Source: Balanoglossus misakiensis
Taxonomy: Eukaryota > Hemichordata
Assembly (NCBI GenBank): GCA_040954595.2
Contig: CM082580.2
Span: 12,772,001 to 12,836,000, forward strand
Reading direction: 5' to 3'
Length of the DNA: 64,000 bases
A program made the translations under genes and the position numbers. The notes under the pieces were generated by a model. The model was not told where the DNA came from and did not search any database. It was given only the letters and a program-made list of their open reading frames with translations. Positions 26,001 to 35,713 of the stretch are shown here, in pieces; positions within the stretch are counted from its first letter, which is position 1; the number at the start of each line of letters is the position of its first letter.

Positions 26001-29000
26001 TCATCTGTCAGCTTTTCCTCTCGGCCGAAGCATTCATGTTCATAGAACACATCCTCTATTGGCAGCGGACTTGGCACAGAGGTCCTCATGTAGTCAAGGA
26101 GCCACTTCTTCCTTGTGGTTTCCAGCCGTGGCAATGTGACGTTAATCACAAGCTCAGTCGGGATTGGTGGAAGTGGAACTCTGTATTTGAACGTTGCCTG
26201 TTCGTGAATGGCTAAATCTCTCTCCAGTGTTGCTGGCTCTGAGGTGCTGACAAACTCCAGAGTAGCATTTCTTATATTGACAACATTCAGGGATGCCAAG
26301 GAGATTTCGTACAGCCGACCCCACCGGTAGAAACTGTAGATATCAACTTCAGCTGTTGCTAAGAGAGCCATTCCTGCAAATTTAATGAAATAAAAATTGC
26401 AAATAAATCATATATCAAGGTCTGACATACCTTACATACCCACTTCCTATACTTTACATCTTAAGAAAGTCCCGCACACACCTGTAGTCAGCTTGGTAGA
26501 TACTTTGGCCAAGAACGTCCCTTCCAGGATTTCTTCCAGTTCCAGCTTGTACAAGTACAGCTGAAACACTTCGTCTGTCTGCTCGGGACCCATCTCATGG
26601 AAAACTTCCGTCCTATCTATTGGCCTTGAATTGTTATTTGGCAAGAAGTCAGCATACACTTCCATGTATTGTAAGTGGATGTCAATCAAGATGTGGTAAG
26701 CCGAGGTTTGAGACTCTGGATCGTGAGTCAGGGTTATCTTGTACTGGAAAACATCACCTGTGAATTCAAATAGTTGTTTATTATCTACTAGGCAAAAACT
26801 CCAAATAACCAAGAGATATGAAAACTATCAATTGTTATCTTCTGCTGCTTATATGCCTGCACATTCTCACTTTGACCAGTAAAAAGACAACGTGAAATGA
26901 TGATGTTTTTGACAAATTTCCACCTACCAGGGTCTCCAATTGTTGAGGAATTCGTAATGTACATTATCATTTGAACTCCTGGTTCTAGCACCCTGATAGT
27001 TTGTTGTTGGACCATGTCGTCTCCATTGGTGTAGGCCACCGTGGTTGAAAGAGTGTGTTCTGTGTCTCTCACGACGGTTTCTGGCGTGTCTAGTAAGATT
27101 ACACTGAATTCTACCAACAGGTTGTCACCTTCAAAGAGCAAGGGAGCATGAAAGTATCAGCAAGGTCCAGGAAACGTATGGCAGAAACAGATAAAGAATA
27201 GAAATTTACTTGAAAATCTGACAGGCACTTTCATTTATCCAATCACACACTGAATTTGTATTTCGTGTTCAACATTATTCGGACATGGTTTGTAGTGTTC
27301 AAGTACTGTGTACAGTCTACGTCAGATTGCCTTGCCACTATGGTCAAAGTCACAAACTAAAATACACTTACCGTCAAACGTGACTTTGTTGTCTGCATGA
27401 TTAACCACCGTGCCAAAATTCATCAACATACTCGAACGCAGATTCATGTCCCAGTCACCTTTTAAATTCAGACAAACACAGAAATAGCAAAAGTCATTTA
27501 CATAAATCACACTCAAAATATGATTTAGTGAAAAAAGCATGTGTGCATTTTCAATGCAGCAATGCAGGCCTGGTGAAAATATTTTGATGGTATTTCTTCT
27601 CTGAACGTAAGGATACCTCAAGACAATTACAAAGTGGGAGGTTACTAAAACTTAAAAACATTAATATATACTTACCAATAACATCCACAGTGGTTGTACC
27701 AAGGTGTGTATTGGCTGAGTTTATCAGCTCTAGGTTGCTTCCCTGATGACTAATTGTTGAATACCACAACACTAACACTGTCTCTGGAAGTTGGATGTCG
27801 ACAGTCATCTACCAGGGTTGCGATAAAAAAAAAGAAAATAAAATTTGCCAGTTCCTGTAACAATAGATACAATTATTATGGTGATATTGTTATGGTATAA
27901 ATGGATCTGTAGTGGCCACTGAGTTTTAATTGCTTTGGGGAGAACGCTGCCACTTTTGTACATACATGTACATGTACCTACCTTTGTGGTGAGTTCAGGA
28001 AATGTGATGTTCATAATAAAAACAACGTGAGAACCAATGGGCATGGTGTACATGGTGGAGTTTGCAGGAATATCCTTGCCGTAGAGTTCATAAGTCGGCT
28101 GGGGTAAGCTCAGTATGGGACTTGCACCTGCCAGGTACGGCAGGACAATGGGGGAACTCCAGTCCCTTCGATACGAGAGCTCTATGACACATTGGAACTC
28201 CTGATGCGGCTCCATAGAGTTGTCCCACAGGTTGAAAGTCTGCTGGCCCCTGAAGGGAGTCCCAGGTGTAAGTTCAACCAGGTGGATGTAGTAGGCGGGG
28301 CCACGGGTGAAACTCTCGTCCCACTGACTGGTGTCCTCCACGATGATGGTGGTGGTGTTTTCCTCGACAGGAGGGTAGACGAATTCCATGGTCATGGTGT
28401 CAGGGACCGTGACCAGGGCTGGGCAGGTGACCTCCATCCAGATGTCGTACAGAGTGACCTCCAGTGTGTGCTGCAGGGTGAAATTGTACACAATGTCGTC
28501 CAGGGCGTCTGGGTGGGCACCCAAGATGGCTGGAGGGATTTGGGGTATGGTGGGCTGCTTGGTGACGGTGAGTTTGGCCGGGTTGGTGGCTTTGTAATCG
28601 CCATTTGGGGCATTGATGTAGACGGCCTCGGCAAAAGCCTCAACCACATCATCGGGTTCGACATTAGCCAGTGTCCTCACTGAGAACTCCACTTTTATGT
28701 TGTCTGTATGGTCCACTTTGTCGTTGTAAAGATTGATGAAGGGACTAAACTCCATTTCGATCTTATCAAAGACTGGCTCAAACGGAGCTGTTTCCGACAG
28801 AACTTTGCGCAACTCATATCTCGGGGGTTGGCGTTCGCTGGTGACAAAAGTCAGATTTGTCCAGTGAACAGGACCTGTGAAGGTTTCATTAATCTTTGTT
28901 GTTGCTATCAACCTGTTGCCGATGACAACAACGATCTCATCTTCCGGCGTGGTGATGTTCATCTTCTGTTCCTCGTTGATTAGCTTACAGGAGATGGTGA

Positions 29001-32000
29001 GACGCATGCCTCCGTTTTGACTTTCCGAGGCCTTCAACAGCAGCCTGTAGTCAATCTGTTCATGTTTCAAAGCAAAGTTTGTCTCAGAGAATGTTGGTGT
29101 TGCTGTTATGGTAGTCACAGGTTTCTTTACCCTGTACTCTACCGATGCTGAAACATAAAAAAAAAATTCTTTCAGTTCAGTTTCATATTTTTGAAGAAAC
29201 CTCATCTACATTCTAGCATGTAACTATGTACAAAATACCCAGGTGATATATGTAGTAGTTGTCGAGTTTTTGCGGTATATGAATAAACAGACATACATAC
29301 ATGTACATAAACTGAAGAGTCATTATGTGAAATTTATATGTCATCCGTACGTGAACTTTCTCAGATCTCATTTCTACTTCCACTTGGTTTTCACTTACCC
29401 AATACTTCTGTAACCTGATCACCAGGTCTCTTTGTGATCTGAGTGATGTTAGCTTTTGCTTCAGCTGTGAACTTCTGATTAACTTCAACAGTATTCAGGA
29501 TCTCACCTGAAGGAATTAACAAAAAAATATGTTTTCCTCTTATCATATTTTTTTAAATCAAAGACATGCATCAGTGATACATGTTCTTATCGTTGTCAAT
29601 TATCAATTCATGTATCATATCCATGAGAACACAGCTATTGAGGTAGCATTTACTTTCATCTCTGTCCTGCACTGCACAACTTAATTCTGGATCAGAAATG
29701 GCTAAAAAAATATTTACCTGAAAATGAAACAGAGATATTGAACGTCTTGTACACAGTTGGCACGAATGGATGATATAAGCCTGTTGTGTTGATGTTCAGA
29801 CAATCCTTGGCTATCGTGTATTTATCCGTTGTAGGCAAACCTAAGAAGGGGTCTATGGTGGGTGGTGCACCTGTTGGCATGGGCTTTGGAGACATTTGTA
29901 TCACCCGACAACCATTCTCATCCACCGGAGTTATGAACAAGGTAGTGATAAACCAGGTACCGTTGATCTTTTTTTCCTGACCTGTTTGGAAAAAAGTAAA
30001 TATAATATAAATTCACCATCGTACAATCAAAACTGTGAAAAACAGCCACAGAAATAGAGAAATATGCTTATTCCTGTGAACGTGGTCACCCACATGCATT
30101 CATTTGTACTGCTATATCATGATTACTTCCAGGTCTATTTTCCATAGACTCAGCATACCTTGTAAAGTGCATGTGTTTATCTGTTTCATTGCTAAAACAA
30201 CTTCACAAATATTATGAGGGAAACAAGCTCTAGATTGTGAATATGAAAAGAAAAACAAATGCTCTATTTTCTCCTTACGCCAGATTTCTTCTGCAGTCAT
30301 GTCACACATCTTGATGACAATGTCGTCGGGAATAACTGGCGGGGGCAAGGTCGGCTGGGTCCAGTTATAATCAGCAAAGAACAGACCCCTGTCGTTGATC
30401 TGTATGCAGTCTGTTCTCCGGACCCCCGCAGGACAGAGGAAGGAAGACCTGTCTTCCACGGTGGCGTTGAGTCTCTCGATGCACTCCATGGTGTCGACAA
30501 AGAAGCATTCCGAGGATGCATTGGTCGGCAGGCAGTCTGTGATATCGATGTAGTAGCAGTAGTCTGGGTCCCAGTTCTGCGCAGGCGAGTCATCAAAGAA
30601 TATACAGTCTACAGAGATGCAGAAAAATAATTAGTGTGGTGACACTGTATTTATCACCCAACTTCTAATAAACATTAAACTGCTTGACTCTTTCGTTGTT
30701 TCAGTGGTACACTAGGGCCTGTACTTTTGGATATTTGACATGCACAAAGGAATTTTGGTTATATCTGAATACATGCCAATGGTGAATTTCAGAAAAAGAT
30801 CATTTATGTGAGAGTTTTGACAGAAATTGAACAAGCACAACTGGTGGTTGTTAATCATACCCAGGTAATCTGTGCGGTAACAGTCTTTGGATGGAGTCCA
30901 CCAACAATCAGGTCTTCTCCAAGGCTCGGTCAGATTAATCCACATCAGTTGTGAAATATTTGCAGTAAATCGGACCTGTGTAATAATAAAGACAACAAAA
31001 AGCCAACCATGTCAACATACAACTGTCGCTTGATATTCAATTTGAAAGGCTCAATAATCATGTTAAGGTTTACACTGTACGAAATGTAGCTCTCACCTTG
31101 TCAAGTTCAGAAAGATATTCCATAGTGTAGTTTATCGGTATCATTTGTGGAGAGGTGTCTGGGTCTGGATGTTCCTCCATTAAATCACTGGAAAACATCA
31201 CATCCATTGTACCTGAACTCTTATTATGCAGTGTGCTGAATGGGATATCCGCCTGTCAATCACAGTAAAGGGTGATGTGAATATTACATGCCTCAAAGCC
31301 ATCACATTTGTCTTGATAACTGGAGGATTACGAGTACCAAGGGTAAGATTCTTTGAAACGCGAGTTAATGTTTATGTTATATTTCCAACAGGGATGTAAA
31401 CATAATCCTTATTATTGTACAATGATCCTGAAATTGGCCAGAGAATATGTTGTTGTTACCTCAAAAGTGACGACACATTGAGTGTGCTCACGTTCCACTG
31501 AATGAGTCAGGAACAGATTGTATGTCAGAATGCTGCCGCCATCGATGTTGTTGGGAAATCCATCACCTTCAATTGTGTATGTCAGCTATGAAATAAAAAA
31601 CAAATGTGACCGTCACTGACGAGTCATGGCAGTACATGTACTAACAGTAAAACCTGTCAAAACCGAACCCTGTATACCCCGGTAATCTGGGAAGTTACCT
31701 GTCAGTCTGTACCAAACACCCTTTAATGTCCTGTCCCTTTGACGTAGAACCACGTTAAAAGAACCTCTATAAACCTGATACCTCTCTCAACCGATCAATT
31801 TTTTCAATTCATTTGTTGTTCGGTTTAGACAGGTTTTACCAGTACTGTATTTAATTTTAATGACCAATTTTGTGCTTGGTATTTTTATGTAAAGTTAATA
31901 ATCCCTCTTTTCAGTCCATCACTTTTACCTTTGGCTCAGGAATCACTTCAATGATATCCTCATGACCTAATAGGTGTCTTCCATGATAATACCAGGAATC

Positions 32001-32398
32001 AACATGAACCTGACTGCCTTTAGGAGTGACTGACACATTCTTACTATGAAACAGAATGTGCAGCACATCAAAATGAGCTGCAAAGTAAAGACAAATTAAA
32101 CTTTACTCATTCTGGTCCAACTTCATATGTGATCAAAGGTTAGTTTTGGTTGTTACTTATAGAAATTGTTTTTTTTTTTTCAGGCAAGCATCTTCTGTAG
32201 ATTTTACAAAGGCTCAGATCATGCAATTACTATAACTAGTACATAAAGTACAGTTCCTACCACAATACATGTCTTTCTAACCCATAAAGTTAACATAATA
32301 GAAATCAACTTACCAGGAAACTCTTGCTTGTCAAAACATATGTAAACATAAAAACAAATCAATGAAAAAAGTATTGTTCCCAGAATTCGTCCCAGCAT
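11018..32398 (-). CDS. Giant secreted cysteine- and glycosylation-rich modular protein (about 5,006 aa)
   Basis: I do not recognise the protein as a whole. Coding exons in order: 32398-32314, 32077-31929, 31585-31460, 31252-31097, 30975-30861, 30608-30279, 29981-29718, 29506-29399, 29147-27982, 27808-27676, 27458-27372, 27128-26928, 26757-26482, 26373-25324, 25189-24854, 24726-22702, 22436-22213, 21887-21739, 21531-21413, 21099-20837, 20708-20414, 20277-20105, 19931-19693, 19581-18500, 18358-18243, 18130-17987, 17881-17817, 17657-17450, 17301-17088, 16952-16917, 16741-16657, 16458-11822, 11533-11273, 11121-11018. All phases match (mostly phase 1, as in shuffled extracellular modules) and the total is a multiple of three. 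The start gives a signal peptide (GRILGTILFSLICFYVYI). Residues about 1-2600 are mainly beta-sandwich-like repeats, interrupted by CXC dyads at about 1593-1900. A split WSC domain carrying 21 octads is at about 2650-3067. A single exon codes residues about 3340-4885, with CX3CX6CX3C units. An Asp-box is near the end. No membrane segment was seen after the signal, so it is probably secreted. The last exon is the least certain. Confidence 0.75.
11273..11533 (-). CDS. Giant-gene exon 33: Asp-box (BNR-like) segment
   Basis: Reads ALDSNVGNLLGLEVSDNTLY, then ALSHSGLAVMRSRDYGESWV. The S-R-D-Y-G-E-S-W string fits the Asp-box pattern S-x-D-x-G-x-(S/T)-W of sialidase and VPS10 propeller blades. A blade-like segment also sits just before the giant exon (LKLSTYNILYDEQHNIMYAC, exon 31), so the 1,545-codon exon may be inserted between blades. 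The splice phase joins exon 32 exactly. Confidence 0.55.
11725..11776. mobile_element. Diverged half copy of the same MITE
   Basis: The segment CATAGAAAACTATACGTTTG, then GATGGCACCATGGTAGAAAA and GGGTTAA, lines up with the right half of the two full copies. The left half is not clear. It lies in the intron between giant-gene exons 32 and 33. Confidence 0.45.
11822..16458 (-). CDS. Giant-gene exon 32: 1,545-codon single exon, Cys/Asn-rich
   Basis: One uninterrupted 4,637-bp exon, entered in phase 2 and left in phase 1 at GTCAGT. It encodes residues about 3340-4885. Cysteine is extremely frequent and very many N-C-T and N-C-S triplets put a cysteine inside an N-glycosylation sequon. The main unit is C-x3-C-x6-C-x3-C, with at least 20 clear copies (for example CAPDCYEWFDFCEFSC, CFDECSSNFTLCTDDC, CWNGCDEHLTTCLKPC). 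Cysteine-poor linkers interrupt it: a Thr/Pro/Ser-rich stretch near 13740-13980 and a roughly 160-residue stretch near 12530-13020 that starts with a polybasic site. The plus-strand frames opposite this exon are shadows. Confidence 0.75.
11880..16400 (-). repeat. C-x3-C-x6-C-x3-C units, locally chained into an 11-residue period
   Basis: Cysteines at i, i+4, i+11 and i+15 fall on one face of an alpha helix (0, 40, 20 and 60 degrees at 100 degrees per residue). In two places the unit continues without a break at an 11-residue period: CTVGC-x6-CSYEC-x6-CYDNC-x6-CSEHC near the start of the exon, and CSLDC-x6-CRENC-x6-CQEEC a little later. Eleven residues are three helical turns. Units differ in sequence and show no obvious nucleotide identity, so they are old or under spacing selection. 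Bounds are approximate; copies are scattered through the exon. Confidence 0.7.
12530..13019 (-). other. Polybasic (furin-type) site and cysteine-free linker
   Basis: Right after a cysteine-rich unit, codons at 13005-13019 read R-R-R-K-R, followed by Asp. This fits the R-x-(K/R)-R furin consensus. Downstream, about 160 residues lack cysteine and are rich in L, E, D, K and R (MLIEDNEDTRPFLYNLLDES, then LLLLLKSDLRMLYISKRVQD), suggesting helix. A second basic pair lies near the end (HHLGRRSV). The protein may be cut here into two chains; this is inference. Confidence 0.5.
18243..18358 (-). CDS. Giant-gene exon 25, with apparent GC-AG intron
   Basis: Carries the end of the WSC-like domain. The best exon end is HQVDE followed by GCAAGT, the usual form of a GC donor; the next exon starts DVLTLEV in phase 0. 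A GT donor seven bases upstream (after CAA) would also keep the frame but lacks a good context (GTAGAT). The GC-AG reading is preferred. Confidence 0.5.
18300..19808 (-). other. Split WSC-like carbohydrate-binding domain
   Basis: Exon 23 gives QGCFLD, then CMRLC across the exon 23/24 splice, and exon 24 gives TDGYFYSGTKNGTECYCGN. This matches the WSC pattern G-C-(F/Y)-x-D ... C-x3-C ... (G)Y-x-Y-x-G ... E-C-Y-C-G-N. The expected C-terminal WSC part, C-N-x-x-C-x-G-(D/N)-x4-C-G-G followed by a hydrophobic strand and Y, is found only after about 330 more residues: DCNVTCSG at the end of exon 24 and DQNTTCGGEDYITIYG in exon 25. So one WSC domain seems to be interrupted between YCGN and CNVTC by the octad array. 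WSC domains bind polysaccharides in fungi and occur in animal kremen and polycystin-1. Confidence 0.6.
18843..19349 (-). repeat. Perfect octad array: Cys (or Tyr) every 8 residues, 21 units
   Basis: Within exon 24, cysteines fall exactly 8 residues apart, starting at the Cys of VYENC and running for 21 consecutive steps. Tyr replaces Cys at two register positions (AMETYRTR and VPAYNSTV). Examples of the intervals are TRAEFDR, RNLTFTE, GAVAASA, TREMYRT, SDRAMQM, TDMAVEA. Position 5 after Cys is often F, Y, M, L, V or T. There is no nucleotide-level repeat, so the spacing is held by selection and not by recent duplication. After the array the spacing breaks to 6, 7, 2, 7, 8 and 7. Confidence 0.85.
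21303..21325. repeat. ACATGT short palindromic tract
   Basis: Three overlapping ACATGTAC units in the intron between giant-gene exons 19 and 20. The same short motif (CATGTACATGTAC) recurs in other introns, for example near 27962 and 57002, and is a general low-complexity feature here. Confidence 0.6.
21413..21887 (-). other. EGF-like/Cys module in giant-gene exons 18-19
   Basis: Exons 21887-21739 and 21531-21413 join in phase 2. They give a compact cysteine module, with cysteines at TCDVNTCCQDEVCEEARVC, then ECGTKECKCYSGFVENEEGGC. The ending C-x-C-x-x-G-F..G-C is EGF-like. A beta repeat follows directly: AGDIIQYGLTITHDPEF. The EGF label is by pattern only. Confidence 0.45.
21931..21965. repeat. 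TCTG-rich microsatellite
   Basis: Imperfect TCTG/TCTA tetranucleotide tract in an intron of the giant gene, between exons 17 and 18. Confidence 0.7.
22702..24726 (-). CDS. Giant-gene exon 16: 675 codons, beta repeats around a CXC-dyad region
   Basis: Begins with a beta repeat (GGDEVAVFVTVVILDEPEL), runs into a cysteine-rich, Asn-rich section (23618-24535) with C-x-C dyads, and returns to cysteine-poor beta repeats. One of these starts VVEPELAITFTRHPEPEI and continues LDEVKFDFDVRH..SDSPAYNLTV. This resembles the E-P-x-L .. D-x-V-x-Y/F .. A-Y-x-L-x-V layout of DUF11-like surface repeats. A third repeat, GDIVVVQAKLFMPEITLQ, closes the exon. The cysteine section therefore reads as an insertion between strands or between repeats. 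Confidence 0.65.
23618..24535 (-). repeat. Twelve C-x-C dyads in one coding exon
   Basis: In order along the protein the dyads are CTC, CIC, CNC, CDC, CNC, CTC, CTC, CRC, CNC, CSC, CSC, CSC. Each is preceded by a polar residue or a turn and spaced about 15-40 residues from the next. Many overlap an N-C-T or N-C-S glycosylation sequon. The dyads cover about 306 residues (protein about 1593-1900). Single cysteines between them may supply partners. Confidence 0.7.
25324..26373 (-). CDS. Giant-gene exon 14: beta repeat plus Ser/Thr/Asn-rich Cys segment
   Basis: Encodes residues about 1066-1415. The first third is strand-rich (AEVDIYSFYRWGRLYEISL). Next comes a low-complexity stretch rich in Thr, Ser, Asn and Pro with many N-x-S/T sites, as in a mucin-like linker. 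The last third has cysteines spaced x7 twice in a row (C-EVLAVQA-C-DAMLYRE-C), a short version of the octad array found in exon 24. It ends at a GTAAGA donor in phase 1. Confidence 0.6.
27982..29147 (-). CDS. Giant-gene exon 9: beta-sandwich repeat block, cysteine-poor
   Basis: This 388-codon exon encodes residues about 445-833 of the giant protein. It is nearly free of cysteine and looks like several extracellular beta-sandwich units. Recurrent signatures are LDDIVYNFTLQHTLEVTLYD, ending in a CP turn, and IGSHVVFIMNITFPEL at the 3' end, which continues into the next exon as a strand ending QLPE. The pattern is: polar G-D or L-D, alternating hydrophobics with Y/F, a H or P turn, then a second alternating strand ending in P. 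It recurs in exons 3, 12, 13, 16, 19 and 28. Bacterial surface repeats of the DUF11 type have a similar layout, but homology is not shown here. Confidence 0.65.
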
Positions 32399-33143
32399 TT
32401 CAACTGTTAGCAATTTTCAATGAGAGACCCTCCTTAACTTCAAACAGGTGGATCTACAGATTAAAGCAGAAACAGACCCATAGAATCAAAGGAGTCAATA
32501 TATTTGACAATCATTTATCTCATTTTTTAATTTTCAAATACGATAAAAATGACTTAGCATCTATTTAAATTTTTGGGTCATGTTTAGTTGTCCATGAACG
32601 AGAAAACATGGTATAAAAAGATGTATTTCCAAAGAATCGAAAGGAGTGGTGTTAAAAAAATCCAGCCAATGTTGAGAGTGTGAAAGATTTGGTAGAGATG
32701 CTAGGGAAAACATCCCCCACAGGTCCAATCTTCAACATATCCCCCGGGATATCAAATGGTCCATCCCTTATGAACTGGCATCTCATTAATTAACAGGTTG
32801 TCATTCTTTTGTTTTACGTTCATGAGTGGAGGACTAAATACTGTGTCGTGATTGGTGGAATATATAATGTTACTCGTCCTATTGTGTGCCACTACCCAAC
32901 AGGCAACACTGTCAGTCAGCATAACAGCCGAGTGCTGGTGGAAGACGCAGTTGAGCGCAGAGCTCTCTTCATCACAGAGGCTACGCGTCCTCTTTAGTCT
33001 TTGCGATAACGTACTCGTGACTCGCCTTTGCATCTCTCGTGGTTATTTTGGATGATACTATAGTTATCCATGTACTTTGTTTTCGACAATGATCACTTTC
33101 TCTCAGGATATATATGTGAATATAGAATTAACCAGATGTTTAC

Positions 33144-33180
33144 CTTTATTTCCACGGAGGAAGCTCAAGTCTTTCTCCAT
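33144..33180 (-). other. Possible 5' UTR exon of the giant gene with a short uORF
   Basis: An ATG at 33178-33180 opens MEKDLSFLRGNK and meets a GTAAAC donor at 33143. If spliced to the acceptor before 32453, it reads D-P-P-V and stops, 55 bases ahead of the main ATG at 32398. It would then be a 16-codon upstream frame in the leader. No transcript evidence is available. Confidence 0.3.
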
Positions 33181-33514
33181 GTTTAAAGTTGGAGCCAAAA
33201 TGGCAATAGCGCGAAATAAGTAATCTGTGGGTTCGCACCATGCCTTGAGGGAGGAAATGTCACTGACACGGGAAGGCGAACTATAAAAGCGAAAAATTAA
33301 ACAAAATTGTTAATTTTGCGAATAAAAAACAAAAACAAATGGCTTATGTAGTCTTATTGTAACTAACGAATCGTCATACGAACATACAGTTTGCAAAAGA
33401 ACAACTGCTTTCATAACCCGGAAGTGTGTCACACGTGTGTTGCAGTCGAAATCAACACACTGCTACTGTGTCCGTATTTGTATTTTGCGTAGTGAACTGA
33501 GGCAACGAATTATA
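33181..33514. promoter_or_regulatory. Probable divergent promoter: giant gene (-) / C1orf131 (+)
   Basis: The two genes are head-to-head. The last sequence assignable to the giant gene leader is at 33180 and the C1orf131 start codon is at 33515. No TATA box stands out. Inferred from gene layout only. Confidence 0.35.
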
Positions 33515-35486
33515 ATGGACTCTGATTCAGATAGTAGTGGGAGCTTGGTAGAATCCGTACATCGTGAAATCGTGAATCGGTTGTATGAGTTCGGTGAGTA
33601 CGGAGGACATTGCTTGTCTCCAACTGTTATTATGTGGAGCGACTGTGGTACATGTATCCTCCATGCTTCAGGATTCTGACGACTATCTCGTATTTCCATG
33701 GCCATAAAAGATGTATGCTCTTTTCTTCGTTATATATGTATGGAGGTATGATGTATCATTGTATGACAAAACCACAAAAGACTACAAGAACCGGTATAGA
33801 GTCACGGTTACCATGGAAAGTTGAGATAGTCAATCATAGATAGCCAGCCTGGTATATTGAACTCCCGGTTGTCTTGACTACCATTATAACAATAGGGACT
33901 TAGGAGTTTCCCGACCTTCTTTCAGTATAGCACAGTCTGTGTTGATATCATGTGGTATTAGTGTTCCCCACCTGTTATAATGGTTGGCATGTTGTGTCGC
34001 AGGGGACAGCCTTCTAGACGATGATGGGTATAAAGAAATGAAGAAAAAGACAAAGAAAAAGAAGTCAAAAATGCTAGACATGGGGGATTGTACATTAAAC
34101 ATAGATTCTGAAAGGACAGGAGTGAAAAGGAAAAAGAAAAAGAAGAAGTTGAAATCTGAGTGCGAAGTGTCAGACACACAGAACTTACAAGAATCCAAAA
34201 AAGACAAACTTTGTAAGCGTAGCAAACTACAGGCATGGCGAGAAGAGCTGGAACTTGATACTGTGGCTTTGAATCAGGTCGAAGGTAGCACTAGCAGTAG
34301 CAAGATAGAGTCAATGGATGGAAATGCAGAGAATGATGTAAAGACAGGGAAGAGGAAAGCTCCAGAAATCATTGTGTTTGAAGACAGAAAGAAGAAACAG
34401 TCCAAGGTGAATGTTTTTGTTTGCTTGATTGCTAGCTTGTGTGTATGTGTGTTGTACAACCTCGTTTATGCAAGCTTTAAAATATGACACGAGTTTGTGA
34501 ATGAAAAGTTTCAGCATTGCAGCATGACTTCATGAAGATTCCTGATTTTTCTCCAGAAACCAGATAGGAATATGGGAGAAGCACATAATGATGGAGAACA
34601 AATGAGTTTGAAAGAAGCAAGAAGAGAAGTCAGAGATTTTGGAGTTTCAGGTTTCTCATACAAAGATAAAAAGCAGTTTGAAGAACAGAGGGCCATTAAA
34701 CTTGGGGCAAAGGTGAGTTTGTTTGTCGAAGAGTCATATGATGTCATGCAGATTCCATAAGGAATTTTTAAGGTCCATAGTTGTTGATATGGGTAATGTA
34801 TTTATCAGCATCCATGTAAGCAAAGGTTTCTGTGTGTTAAGTTGCCCAAGCTATCACACTATCTCTGCTGAATTGTCAGGAATCTGTATAATTTATCAAT
34901 GCATTGTGTCTTTCAGCCGCCTAAGAGGGAATATGTGAATTACAAGAAATACATGGATATGCAGAAAGAGAAAAAGCAGGCGGAAATGCAACAAAGAGAT
35001 TTGGTAAGACACTGAATAAGGCCTCTGTATGTGTCTTTCATATGTCCCATTTCAATGGAGACGATGAACTTACAAGAGGGGGGATGTTTCTGTAGATATC
35101 ACTGATGGTTTCATGTGTTTATTCCATAGGATCGAAAGACGGGACTAAAGGTTTCCAAGAAGAGTTCTGGTAAAAGAGATCCAATGGAAGGCAAATTCAA
35201 GTAAGAGCTTTATCACATTCTGGGTTATGTATATTATTAGGTCGATATTCTTGCTATAATTGACAACTGTGCAATAGCAATTAGTGGTATAGAAACCAAA
35301 TACATGGACAGAAGAGGCATTTATCATTTTCTGTTTGTGTTTTCTTTCCTCAGGAGATTTGGATTTTGGACAGATTCTTCACTGGAGAGAAGTCTTGATG
35401 GACAGATTGGCAGATACAGGCATGGTGTGCAGGTCCTTCGGAAAACAGACATTGAAACGATTAAAAAGACCAGGGTCAAGAAATAG
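33515..35486 (+). CDS. C1orf131: C1orf131 homologue (DUF4602), SSU-processome nucleolar protein
   Basis: Six coding exons: 33515-33593, 34003-34406, 34557-34712, 34917-35003, 35130-35200, 35354-35486; 309 residues with all phases closing. The N-terminus is acidic/serine-rich. Exon 2 holds lysine runs (MKKKTKKKKSK, KRKKKKKKLK) typical of nucleolar proteins. The conserved part is VRDFGVSGFSYKDKKQFEEQ, then AIKLGAKPPKREYVNYKKYM, and the C-terminus GQIGRYRHGVQVLRKTDIET followed by IKKTRVKK. These match the human C1orf131 layout (FGITGF, LGAKPPKKSYVNY, GRIGQVGKFRNGTLILS, SRVAK). The human protein is a component of the small-subunit processome in ribosome biogenesis. Gene length and exon number are ordinary. 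It shares its upstream region with the giant gene and converges with tectonic. Confidence 0.88.
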
Positions 35487-35621
35487 TATTAACCACTACA
35501 CTGCTGTCGAAACAGTTACCAAGCCACAGTCGGCACCATAGGTGTTGAAACTCTGCCAGTACATCCATGTTTCTTGAACCAAACATAAATGAAATCAAAC
35601 AAGCAAGTTAAGATCATCAGA

Positions 35622-35713
35622 TTTATTTCAAAAGTCTTCTTTGGCTTACAATAATAAACAAATCACTTATTTATTCACCATTAAATCAATCAAGTGTCGT
35701 ACAAGTCAATAAA
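35622..35713. terminator. Overlapping convergent polyadenylation signals (C1orf131 + / tectonic -)
   Basis: Plus-strand AATAAA occurs at 35653-35658 and 35708-35713, about 170 and 220 bp after the C1orf131 stop. Minus-strand AATAAA (TTTATT on plus) occurs at 35670-35675 and 35622-35627, fitting a tectonic 3' UTR of about 1 kb. The two 3' ends therefore probably overlap. Confidence 0.5.

Noticed and set aside
33883-34236. Phe/Ser-rich minus-strand frames
   Set aside because: Reverse complement of the lysine-rich exon of C1orf131.
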